Assembly (NCBI GenBank): GCA_031374125.1
Contig: JANMFM010000082.1
Coordinates: forward strand, 1 to 5,471
Reading direction: 5' to 3'
DNA: 5,471 nt
Source: JAEYZS01 sp031374125
GTDB lineage: Bacteria > Bdellovibrionota > Bdellovibrionia > Bdellovibrionales > JAEYZS01
Below, one piece after another: positions 1 to 4,834 of this stretch (within the stretch, counting starts at the first letter, position 1; every line of letters starts with the position of its first letter). The notes below the pieces were generated by a model, which was not told the DNA's origin, did no database searches, and saw nothing but the letters and a program-made list of their open reading frames with translations. Both the position numbers and the translations under genes were made by a program.

Positions 1-366
1 GGAATTCAAACAATTCTTTCCTATTTCATTGCAGGGCTGACAAAACTCAAAGAAAAATCATGGAGAAATGGTCAGGCTATAAAACAATTTTTGCTTCACT
101 CAAATTACCCGGTAGACTCCAACACCAAGGCTCTCATCAAAAAACCATTCTTTGCTTTGATGGCAAGTGTAATCATCTTAATTTTTGAGTGCACTTTTCC
201 ATTGGTACTCTTGGATAAAAGAATCTGCCTTATTTATCTTTGTATTGGATTTTTATTTCACCTAGAAAATTTTTTCGTTCTAGGCCTGAATAGATTCGTT
301 TTTGCTTGGCTCGCAGCCTATCCAGCACTTTATTATTTAAGTGACTATATAAGATGGGGGAGTTAG
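1..366 (+). CDS. C-terminal part of an HTTM-like integral membrane protein (5' truncated by window)
   Basis: The frame is open from the first base of the window to TAG at 364-366, giving 121 residues. A TTG near position 91 could be read as a start, but coding-like sequence continues upstream of it, so the gene most likely begins outside the window. The first visible residues read YFIAGLTKLKEKSWRNGQAI, which resembles the membrane-embedded 'YF.AG..KL....W..G.A' segment of HTTM (vitamin-K-dependent gamma-carboxylase-like) membrane proteins. After it come hydrophobic segments at about residues 51-70, 74-96 and 98-113, including GLNRFVFAWLAAYPAL near the end, also typical of that group. It should be a multi-pass inner-membrane protein; the reaction, if any, cannot be inferred because the rest is missing. 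Its stop lies only 12 bases from the convergent stop of the next gene, and no terminator hairpin is visible between them. The family assignment is from memory of the motif. Confidence 0.7.
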   Translation, partial: GIQTILSYFIAGLTKLKEKSWRNGQAIKQFLLHSNYPVDSNTKALIKKPFFALMASVIILIFECTFPLVLLDKRICLIYLCIGFLFHLENFFVLGLNRFVFAWLAAYPALYYLSDYIRWGS

Positions 367-378
367 CCGAATTTAATA

Positions 379-795
379 TTACGCAAGAGAGTATTGGGAG
401 GCGGCGTCCTTAACATTTTTAGTTAACTTCCTAGTTGCATTTACTTTTAAGGTTGGAAGTTCCGCAATTTTTTCGAAAAGGTTAAGATATTCTCTTACTT
501 CAGCATCGTATTCTGCTAGCAAAGTAAGATTTTTAATGAGCTGGTCTACAGTAAATTTATTTATTTTATAATTTACAATTTCCGAGAGTCTTGGAAAAGG
601 TATACCAATTTTTTTAGCGATCTCATTTAGTTTAAGTTTTTTAGTCACAGAGAATTGAACAAAGCGTCTGCATAAACCTAGCTTTACTCTATCTTCAGTG
701 GAGAGGAATGATTTATCAGTAATATGGGTTAGTTTTTTATTATTCTTTTTTGCTTGTTCAGCTATTTCGATCATTTGTTTATTGGATTTCTTCAT
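379..795 (-). CDS. XRE-like helix-turn-helix protein, candidate antitoxin
   Basis: A small basic DNA-binding protein of 138 residues from the chosen start. The HTH core spans about residues 42-94: LKLNEIAKKIGI is the first helix of the motif, and PRLSEIVNY is the likely recognition helix. This pattern matches the HTH_37/XRE-type antitoxins that partner HigB/RelE-like toxins. Two in-frame ATGs exist, at 804 and 795. The one at 795 overlaps the TGA of the upstream gene as ATGA and has GGATGG five bases upstream, so it is preferred; the one at 804 would add MAT and a 13-base overlap. Either way translation is coupled to the upstream gene. As an antitoxin it would bind its partner protein and repress the shared promoter, plausibly at the palindrome at 1211-1242. 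The HTH is clear; the antitoxin role is inferred from gene order, size and coupling. A plain autoregulator is the alternative. Confidence 0.75.
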   Translation of the reverse strand: MKKSNKQMIEIAEQAKKNNKKLTHITDKSFLSTEDRVKLGLCRRFVQFSVTKKLKLNEIAKKIGIPFPRLSEIVNYKINKFTVDQLIKNLTLLAEYDAEVREYLNLFEKIAELPTLKVNATRKLTKNVKDAASQYSLA

Positions 796-1214
796 AGTTG
801 CCATCCGGGAAAAAGTGTTATTGTGTAAATCTCTTCGCTTTTGTCATAATTTGTTTCAAAAATCATAATGAATTGCTTTCCATAAAATTTATTATTTACA
901 GGACAATCAATTCTAACTTGGAATCTAGAAATTCTTTTTCTATGTCTTACAGGAAAAATGTAATCTCCATCTAATAATGCCAAAAAATTCTCAATATCAT
1001 TAATGCTAAAATCAGTTCGTTTCTTTTTATTTAATGTTCCAGTCTTTTTATTGAGTCCATAGTTGATATGGTCTATCTCAATAGTGGCCTTTGTTATTGT
1101 ATTGGAGTTCAATACAATAGGTTTCTTAAGGATAATCTGCTGTACTAGGCCTCGGTCTGCAGTTCGCTTATGGTATTTACTCACTATATCTCTACTATCG
1201 GGTATTGTAAACAT
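792..1214 (-). CDS. Unrecognised 140-residue protein, candidate toxin of a type II toxin-antitoxin pair
   Basis: This is the first gene of a two-gene minus-strand unit, ending in the ATGA overlap with the HTH gene. I do not recognise its family. It has no signal peptide or membrane segment and is rich in Lys, Arg and Ile. The C-terminal half (KKRTDFSINDIENF, then a basic FPVRHRKRISRFQVR stretch, then IMIFETNY and IYTITLFPGW) looks like one helix followed by alternating beta strands. That layout is compatible with, but not proof of, a RelE/BECR-type RNase fold. The toxin role is inferred from size, charge and position directly before an XRE-like gene, the HigBA order. ATG 1214 is the only usable start, because upstream in frame there is a TAA within five codons. 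It has no Shine-Dalgarno sequence; the bases before it are TTTTGTAATTTT and belong to a palindrome. A 10-bp inverted repeat also lies inside the gene at 1095-1119. Confidence 0.65.
   Translation of the reverse strand: MFTIPDSRDIVSKYHKRTADRGLVQQIILKKPIVLNSNTITKATIEIDHINYGLNKKTGTLNKKKRTDFSINDIENFLALLDGDYIFPVRHRKRISRFQVRIDCPVNNKFYGKQFIMIFETNYDKSEEIYTITLFPGWQL
1095..1119. repeat. 10-bp perfect inverted repeat inside the candidate toxin gene
   Basis: TATTGTATTG (1095-1104) and CAATACAATA (1110-1119) are exact reverse complements around the spacer GAGTT. In the minus-strand mRNA they form a 10-bp AU-rich stem. They encode part of the segment around KPIVLNSNTI. No T-tract follows, so this is not a normal terminator. 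It may be a second operator-like site, an mRNA structure or chance. Confidence 0.5.
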
Positions 1215-1242
1215 AAAATTACAAAATTATGTAATTTTATGT
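1211..1242. promoter_or_regulatory. Perfect 12-bp palindrome over the candidate toxin start codon (likely operator or mRNA hairpin)
   Basis: The arms are ACATAAAATTAC (1211-1222) and GTAATTTTATGT (1231-1242), exact reverse complements separated by the 8-base spacer AAAATTAT. The minus-strand start codon (1214-1212) sits within one arm. The heptamer AAAATTA occurs in the left arm, again in the spacer, and reversed in the right arm, giving an iterated look. Type II antitoxins commonly bind such sites to repress their own operon. The same sequence as RNA would fold over the start codon. Operator function is inferred. Confidence 0.6.
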
Positions 1243-1250
1243 TGTGCTCA

Positions 1251-1277
1251 AATGTATTGAATTTGGTTCTAAGTCAA
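1251..1277 (-). promoter_or_regulatory. Candidate promoter of the toxin-antitoxin-like unit
   Basis: On the minus strand TTGACT (1277-1272, five of six matches to the -35 consensus) is followed after 15 bases by TACATT (1256-1251, four of six to the -10). The spacer is shorter than ideal. Transcription would start a few bases upstream of the palindrome, so the palindrome would lie at the 5' end of the mRNA. Confidence 0.3.
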
Positions 1278-1443
1278 AAAATCAATAATCATGGTTTAAA
1301 TAGTAAATGATATAGCCTATGTAAACATTCGGATATCGGATGTCCTAGAGCACTTAGGTTATCTACTGGTGTAGATCGTTTTTAATTAATTCAATGGTTT
1401 GTTTGGGGTCGGAATGGCAAGTTGAAAAAAAATAGATGAGGAG

Positions 1444-1875
1444 TCAATATTTTTTAGTTCCTAGATACCAGAGTCCGGTTCCATCCACCTTAAGGTGAAA
1501 GCGATCTTCTATTGGGCTTTCAAAAGTCATTTCGTAATCGGACTGAAGATTCAGTTCTGTGCGAGGTACCAAGGCTTCCACTTTTTGTTGGTCAAATTTT
1601 CCGAGGTGACTTTCTTTTGCAAGAGTAAATGCGCAGGCGGCGTTCACGGAGTTTCTTCCGCATGTCATCCCCAAGCTCTTATCGGCGCTTTCATAGATGA
1701 AAGTGTCTTTAGCACCTACAGCGTCCATAAATCCATTTAGTCTTGGAGCTCCGTTGATTTCATTGATTAGTACAATGACTTTTTCAGGTGTGTAGAACAC
1801 AGAGATGACATCTTCTTCCGCATGTGCAGGTGAGAGTGATAGAATGAAGGTGGATATAAAAAATAATAATCTCAT
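1444..1875 (-). CDS. Small secreted protein of unknown function
   Basis: A 143-residue protein. The N-terminus MRLLFFISTFILSLSPAHA has a basic residue, a hydrophobic core and an Ala-x-Ala end, so Sec-dependent export with cleavage after residue 19 is expected, leaving a mature protein of about 124 residues. Two cysteines, at 72 and 81, could form one disulfide. No lipobox, membrane anchor or enzymatic motif is visible, and the mature part looks like a mixed beta-rich domain ending in GLWYLGTKKY. The start is well supported: AGGAG at 1886-1882 lies six bases before ATG 1875. It is a single gene separated by 229 bases from the candidate toxin unit. On its 3' side a run of eight Ts is present on the minus strand (1432-1425), but no convincing stem precedes it. 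I do not recognise the family; a periplasmic or outer-surface protein is the most that can be said. Confidence 0.75.
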   Translation of the reverse strand: MRLLFFISTFILSLSPAHAEEDVISVFYTPEKVIVLINEINGAPRLNGFMDAVGAKDTFIYESADKSLGMTCGRNSVNAACAFTLAKESHLGKFDQQKVEALVPRTELNLQSDYEMTFESPIEDRFHLKVDGTGLWYLGTKKY

Positions 1876-1987
1876 AAAATACTCCTGAGTTAAGAGAAAG
1901 TTATCAGATGTTTAGCGGATTTACAATGGCTACCCAAAAAGGGCACAGGATGCCACTGGGTGAAAGTGTTGGCGTCAATGTAGAGTC

Positions 1988-2028
1988 CACTTTGTAGAAT
2001 TCGGATAGATAGTACCCTTTGTGGAATT
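1988..2028. repeat. Imperfect 14-base direct repeat, 27-base period
   Basis: CACTTTGTAGAATT (1988-2001) and CCCTTTGTGGAATT (2015-2028) match at 12 of 14 positions. Paired direct copies like this occur inside the ends of some transposable elements, where they bind transposase, but no transposase gene is present here. The link to an element is inferred and weak. Confidence 0.35.
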
Positions 2029-2278
2029 GGCGTGGCTCAAATACAGCTTAACGCTTTTGTTGCTTTCAGTTTCTATTTTTATCGTCACCAGAAAAGAGTG
2101 TAAGGTTCGAAAGGATCAGTCTATGTAAGAACAAAAAACGACTCATCGCCTCTCCATATCTACCGCTCGATTTATACGTCATCAATCCCAGAAGATAGAA
2201 ATTAATACAGAAACCCAACGGGATTCTTCAGAAAAATCTTCACTTCAAGGTTTAATGTTTGATTCTTCTCCATGGTAG
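2009..2278 (+). pseudogene. Possible decayed coding frame interrupted by TAA
   Basis: From 2009 the frame is open to TAA at 2126-2128, then open again for 49 codons to tandem stops TAG-TAA at 2276-2281. The first part contains a hydrophobic stretch (LKYSLTLLLLSVSIFIV) followed by a basic tail; from a GTG at 2021 it could also be read as a 35-residue single-pass peptide, but no Shine-Dalgarno sequence precedes it. The second part lacks an early start codon and is hydrophilic. I do not recognise either part. It may be a gene remnant or simply a stop-poor stretch; an antisense frame at 1975-2115 is equally open, which lowers confidence. Confidence 0.25.
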
Positions 2279-2413
2279 TAAGATGAATGCCTTATCAGTA
2301 CCAAATTAATTTTAATTCAATGGAGATCTTATGAAGGGCTCAGTCCAAATGAATGATTAAAACGACGACTCGTCAATATTGAATATTTATAAATAACTCA
2401 ACAAGGAGAAAAA

Positions 2414-2818
2414 ATGAAAAAAATAATTTTTGGATTTATACTTACAACTTCTATTTTTGTTCACGCGGAGTCTACTTCTCAGTTAAGAGATATTGCTCTG
2501 GGTGTAAATTTCGACATGGAGCATGGAGATTCGGCTTACACATTTCCATGTAGTGCAATTATGGGGGTTGTTTTTTGTGATAATAGAGTAATTGTTGAAG
2601 ACCAGAATTGTTCTTCATCTCTCAAATTAACTAAACTATCTGATGCTCGAATCGCTATTTCTTGTGATCTTAAAACAGGGGAGAAGTTTGAAATTGCTAA
2701 AACCAGTTCAGAACTTTTTAATGATGACACTCAGTCAATGGGTTATTATTTTTTGGAATTCAACAAAAGAATTTCTCTTAGAAAAACCTTAAATCAAGAT
2801 ATCTTGATCATTAATTAA
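2414..2818 (+). CDS. Small secreted cysteine-containing protein of unknown function
   Basis: A 134-residue protein with a textbook Sec signal peptide: MKK, a hydrophobic core (IIFGFILTTSIF), then VHA and a likely cleavage after residue 18. The mature part has four cysteines (46, 55, 66 and 84), enough for two disulfides, which fits life in the periplasm or outside the cell. No lipobox, catalytic motif or repeat is visible. The start is strongly supported by AAGGAG at 2403-2408, five bases before ATG 2414. It ends in TAA at 2816-2818, directly followed in the same frame by a HigB-like remnant, so a fusion before the stop arose is formally possible but not suggested by the content. It shares size and export signal with the protein at 1444-1875, but I see no convincing sequence similarity between them. 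Family not recognised. Confidence 0.75.
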   Translation: MKKIIFGFILTTSIFVHAESTSQLRDIALGVNFDMEHGDSAYTFPCSAIMGVVFCDNRVIVEDQNCSSSLKLTKLSDARIAISCDLKTGEKFEIAKTSSELFNDDTQSMGYYFLEFNKRISLRKTLNQDILIIN

Positions 2819-2953
2819 AAAACGTTTGGAACTTCACCGGCCAATTTTGCATCTGTGATTACGTTAGAGCACAGTATTTTAGTCAATGATCAATGGCGAG
2901 TGGTTTTCGAGTGGACCACTCAAGGTCCTAAAGATGTAGGCTATAATTACTAG
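2819..2953 (+). pseudogene. Remnant of a HigB/RelE-type toxin gene
   Basis: After the stop of the secreted-protein gene the same frame continues for 44 codons to TAG at 2951-2953 and has no ATG start. Its second half reads LEHSILVNDQWRVVFEWTTQ followed by GPKDV and YNY. This matches the C-terminal core of HigB-type plasmid maintenance toxins, usually written 'SIRINDQWRICF.W..GP..VEIVDYH'. The first half (SPAN..., where the family usually has a P.N.LEALKGD...-like stretch) is shorter than expected by about four residues, the VEIVDYH end is shortened to VGYNY, and the N-terminal half of the toxin is absent. No antitoxin gene follows; the helicase gene ends against it on the other strand, with stop codons overlapping. 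I infer a deleted, non-functional higBA locus. The family match is by eye from the conserved core. Confidence 0.7.
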
Positions 2954-4053
2954 CGACTACCAAGAGCTGCGATCAATTGTTTATCTCGCTCTGTGACCAA
3001 GTTATAAACCTCGCCTTTTCTACCAGCACGAGCTGTACGGCCTACGCGGTGAATGTAATTGTCCATTTCTTGAGGTAAGTGATAATTGATCACGCGTCCT
3101 ACGTGCTCGACATCTAAGCCTCGAGAAGCAAGGTCCGTGGAAATTAAATATTTAATTTTTCCATCACGGAATAATTTTAAATTATTTTTGCGTTGAACTT
3201 TATCCATCTCGCCACGGTAAATCAGGCAATCATAACCGCTTTCATCTAACAGTGCTGCCAGCGCATCACATTGTTTGCGAGTGTTGGTAAAGATGAGTGT
3301 TCCGCCATCTGTAGGCGTCTTTAAAACTTTTTCTAGCACGGGGTAGCGCTTTCCATCAGATACATTTCTATTGATGGTTTTAAGAGTGGCTACCGTACGT
3401 TGGCTCCCTTCGGTCTCAATCATTTCTGCATTTGAAAATAACTCTGCAATCAACTCTTGAGTTGCAGCCGATGCAGTTGCAGAAAATAAAGCCAATTGGC
3501 GGTCTTCTGTACAGGCATCTGCAATCATCTTTGCATCAGTTAAAAAGCTAGGATCTAGCATTTGATCGGCTTCGTCGAATACCAAAATGCGAACATCATT
3601 TAGCTTTACAATCCCGCGATCCATCAACTGAACCAATCGACCTGGTGTTGCCACTAAAATTTCAAATGGCCCGCTAACATTACGCCTTGAAACTTCCATA
3701 GCAGTGCCACCAAGAACTGTGCGCACTCTAACGCGAGTAAAGTGTGTGAAAGGTTTTAAAACCTTAGAAACCTGCTCACCCAATTCACGAGTGGGCACAA
3801 GTACCGCAGCTCTAGGGCTACCCGAATTTTTTACGGCATCACCTTCATTTTCTAAAGTCTTTACGGTGTGAAGCAGAGGTAAAGCATAAGCCAAAGTTTT
3901 CCCGCTACCAGTTTGCGACAAACCCACAATGGATTTCTTGGCTAACAACGCAGGAATCGCACGACTTTGAATTTCAGTCGGCCGAGTTAGCTTTTTTTCT
4001 TTCAGACTTGCAAGCAAGCTTTTTAAGAGTGGTAGTGATGAAAATGTGTCCAT
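2950..4053 (-). CDS. DEAD-box ATP-dependent RNA helicase (RhlE/SrmB-like core)
   Basis: A 367-residue superfamily 2 helicase that should unwind short RNA duplexes with ATP, in ribosome assembly, RNA decay or cold adaptation. All motifs are present in order: Q motif PTEIQ (25-29), motif I SQTGSGKT (46-53), Ia PTREL (87-91), GG (115-116), Ib TPGR (136-139), II DEAD (160-163), III SAT (191-193), IV LIFTNT (253-258), V TDLASRGLDV (306-315) and VI HRVGRTARAG (335-344). The protein ends about 23 residues after motif VI, so it lacks the long basic C-terminal tail of E. coli RhlE or SrmB; it is a minimal two-RecA-domain core. ATG 4053 is preceded by AAAGG about nine bases upstream, which supports this start. 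It is a single gene: a toxin remnant lies convergent at its 3' end and a recombinase-like gene lies divergent at its 5' end. Which subfamily it belongs to is uncertain. Confidence 0.95.
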   Translation of the reverse strand: MDTFSSLPLLKSLLASLKEKKLTRPTEIQSRAIPALLAKKSIVGLSQTGSGKTLAYALPLLHTVKTLENEGDAVKNSGSPRAAVLVPTRELGEQVSKVLKPFTHFTRVRVRTVLGGTAMEVSRRNVSGPFEILVATPGRLVQLMDRGIVKLNDVRILVFDEADQMLDPSFLTDAKMIADACTEDRQLALFSATASAATQELIAELFSNAEMIETEGSQRTVATLKTINRNVSDGKRYPVLEKVLKTPTDGGTLIFTNTRKQCDALAALLDESGYDCLIYRGEMDKVQRKNNLKLFRDGKIKYLISTDLASRGLDVEHVGRVINYHLPQEMDNYIHRVGRTARAGRKGEVYNLVTERDKQLIAALGSR

Positions 4054-4068
4054 AGTTTGAAGCCTTTC

Positions 4069-4074
4069 TATAAT
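4069..4074 (+). promoter_or_regulatory. Consensus -10 box TATAAT in the divergent helicase/recombinase-like interval
   Basis: A perfect TATAAT lies on the plus strand only 15 bases from the helicase start codon. The best -35 near the right spacing (TGTCCA, 4047-4052) is poor. Transcription from it would give a leader of about 160 bases before the recombinase-like gene. The overlapping minus-strand TATTAT could serve the helicase. Promoter activity is inferred. Confidence 0.3.
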
Positions 4075-4123
4075 AAATTCAGAGAATTAAGCGCCACAGT
4101 AGGCCAGCTTTGAGAGGAGTTAT

Positions 4124-4180
4124 ATGAGTGAGTTCCTATTGCGAACTCTGTGCCATTATAATTTTAGACTCTGTTCATAA
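4124..4180 (+). CDS. Possible 18-residue leader peptide
   Basis: ATG 4124 is preceded four bases upstream by AGGAG (4115-4119), the best ribosome binding site in this interval. The frame encodes MSEFLLRTLCHYNFRLCS and stops at TAA 4178-4180. A 6-bp stem (GAGTTC 4130-4135 with GAACTC 4143-4148, 7-base loop) lies inside it. The recombinase-like gene begins about 60 bases further on without its own clear ribosome binding site. It may be a leader peptide controlling that gene, the start of a decayed gene, or chance. Confidence 0.3.
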   Translation: MSEFLLRTLCHYNFRLCS

Positions 4181-4242
4181 GTTCATATGGATTGTTTGAC
4201 CGTGTAGAAGCGTAGAACCACTTGTTTGGTCTTTCTTTTCTG

Positions 4243-4728
4243 ATGAAAAATGGTAGACCGGGTTTACCAACAGACGAACAAGGCCAAGCCCATGTAATTA
4301 TTAGTTTCCCATCACGAAAAAGTCCTCGAATTTTGAAAGAATTCATTCAAATGTGGCAGAGTGGCTTATCCTTGTCTGAAATTTCAAGGCAGACAGGGCG
4401 ATCGCGCGATATGGTTCGCAGAGCTTTGAAACGCCACGAATTCGAAACAAATCCTAAGTCAGACGAATTTGATCCAACTGTATGGAGAAAAAGAAGACGA
4501 TCATCTTCTCATCCTCCATATGGCTTTTGTTACTTTCAAGGCAACCTTGTGGAGAATCCCAAAGAGCAGGAGGTTCTTTTGCTAATTATTAAACTTTCTA
4601 AAGAGGGAATGAATCCAAATATGATAGCAAGCCATTTGAAAGCTAAAAGACTAAGGCCGCGTAGAGCGGACTCTTGGAATCGGAACTCAATAATTCTGAT
4701 TCTAAATCGCACGCTCAAACAAGACTGA
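4243..4728 (+). CDS. Small DNA-binding protein with a serine-recombinase-derived C-terminal domain, no catalytic domain
   Basis: A protein of 161 residues from ATG 4243; a TTG at 4222 would add seven residues, and TAG at 4213-4215 closes the frame upstream. Neither start has a visible Shine-Dalgarno sequence. Residues about 32-64 (ILKEFIQMWQSGLSLSEISR, then QTGRSRDMVRRALKRH) form an HTH of the resolvase/Hin type. After a basic linker (WRKRRRSSS), residues about 90-158 (HPPYGFCYFQGNLVENPKEQ, then a helix, GMNPNMIASHLKAKRLRPRR, SWNRNSIILILNR) follow the layout of the 'Recombinase' domain of large serine recombinases, where PPYGY...G.LV.NP.E precedes a G.S...IA..LN..G...R....W....V..IL pattern. 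The N-terminal resolvase domain with the catalytic serine is absent and does not fit in the upstream interval. It is therefore probably a DNA-binding regulator or a truncated recombinase, not an active enzyme. It lies upstream of the OLD-like ATPase on the same strand. Confidence 0.65.
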   Translation: MKNGRPGLPTDEQGQAHVIISFPSRKSPRILKEFIQMWQSGLSLSEISRQTGRSRDMVRRALKRHEFETNPKSDEFDPTVWRKRRRSSSHPPYGFCYFQGNLVENPKEQEVLLLIIKLSKEGMNPNMIASHLKAKRLRPRRADSWNRNSIILILNRTLKQD

Positions 4729-4735
4729 AGTCTTG
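4720..4735. repeat. 7-bp inverted repeat across the recombinase-like gene's stop codon
   Basis: CAAGACT (4720-4726) and AGTCTTG (4729-4735) are exact reverse complements separated by GA, so the TGA stop is inside the stem-loop. It can fold as a 6-bp stem with a TGAA loop. No T-tract follows, so it is not a standard intrinsic terminator. Confidence 0.4.
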
Positions 4736-4818
4736 AGATGGAACGGCATATCAATAAATTAAAAGTTATTTAGGCTATGCTAGTCGTAAATAAATAATTA
4801 TTATTTAACCTAAGATTT

Positions 4819-4823
4819 AGGAG
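4819..4823 (+). promoter_or_regulatory. Ribosome binding site of the OLD-like ATPase gene
   Basis: AGGAG lies 11 bases before ATG 4835, slightly far but the only good match in the region. It decides the start, together with the conserved beginning MKLKTVEIKNFR of RecF/OLD-like ATPases directly after the ATG. Confidence 0.65.
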
Positions 4824-4834
4824 TTGGGTGACTA

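Larger units (their letters stand above)
1891..2400. other. Long gap without an intact gene; decayed frames and short repeats
   Basis: Between the ribosome binding sites of two divergent secreted-protein genes there is no ORF with both a start and a ribosome binding site. Seen here are an interrupted plus-strand frame (2009-2278), a 14-base imperfect direct repeat (1988-2001 and 2015-2028), and a segment at about 1968-1995 that resembles the end of an IS21-like element. AT-rich bases just before 2401, including TATAAA at 2388-2393, could be the -10 of the downstream gene, but no good -35 accompanies it. Confidence 0.5.

Noticed and set aside
1063..1260. Plus-strand open frame of 65 codons antisense to the candidate toxin
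   Set aside because: Shadow of the minus-strand gene; it crosses the palindrome and the promoter region and has no ribosome binding site or recognisable domain.
1361..1376. Hairpin ATCTAC-TGGT-GTAGAT followed by CGTTTTT on the plus strand, like an intrinsic terminator
   Set aside because: The stem is only 6 bp with two G:C pairs, and no plus-strand gene ends upstream of it.
1495..1740. Plus-strand open frame antisense to the secreted-protein gene
   Set aside because: Lies wholly inside a gene with a signal peptide and a good ribosome binding site on the other strand.
1975..2115. Minus-strand open frame of 47 codons in the gene-free spacer
   Set aside because: No start codon with a ribosome binding site; it overlaps an equally open plus-strand frame, so neither can be called a gene.
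2536..2730. Minus-strand open frame inside the second secreted-protein gene
   Set aside because: Antisense shadow; no ribosome binding site or family resemblance.
4166..4212. In-frame upstream extension of the recombinase-like protein (about 16 codons before TAG 4213)
   Set aside because: It is bounded by TAG on both sides and contains no recognisable part of a resolvase domain, so I could not support an interrupted longer gene.
4164..4346. Minus-strand open frame of 60 codons overlapping the start of the recombinase-like gene
   Set aside because: The plus-strand frame continues into a recognisable two-HTH protein; the antisense frame has no supported start or family.
4536..4754. Minus-strand open frame inside the recombinase-like gene
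   Set aside because: Antisense shadow with no domain signal.
4791..4807. AT-only inverted repeat TAAATAA-TTA-TTATTTA before the ATPase gene
   Set aside because: Short and made only of A and T in an AT-rich spacer, so chance is likely; it could be part of a promoter, but no -35/-10 pair is convincing.
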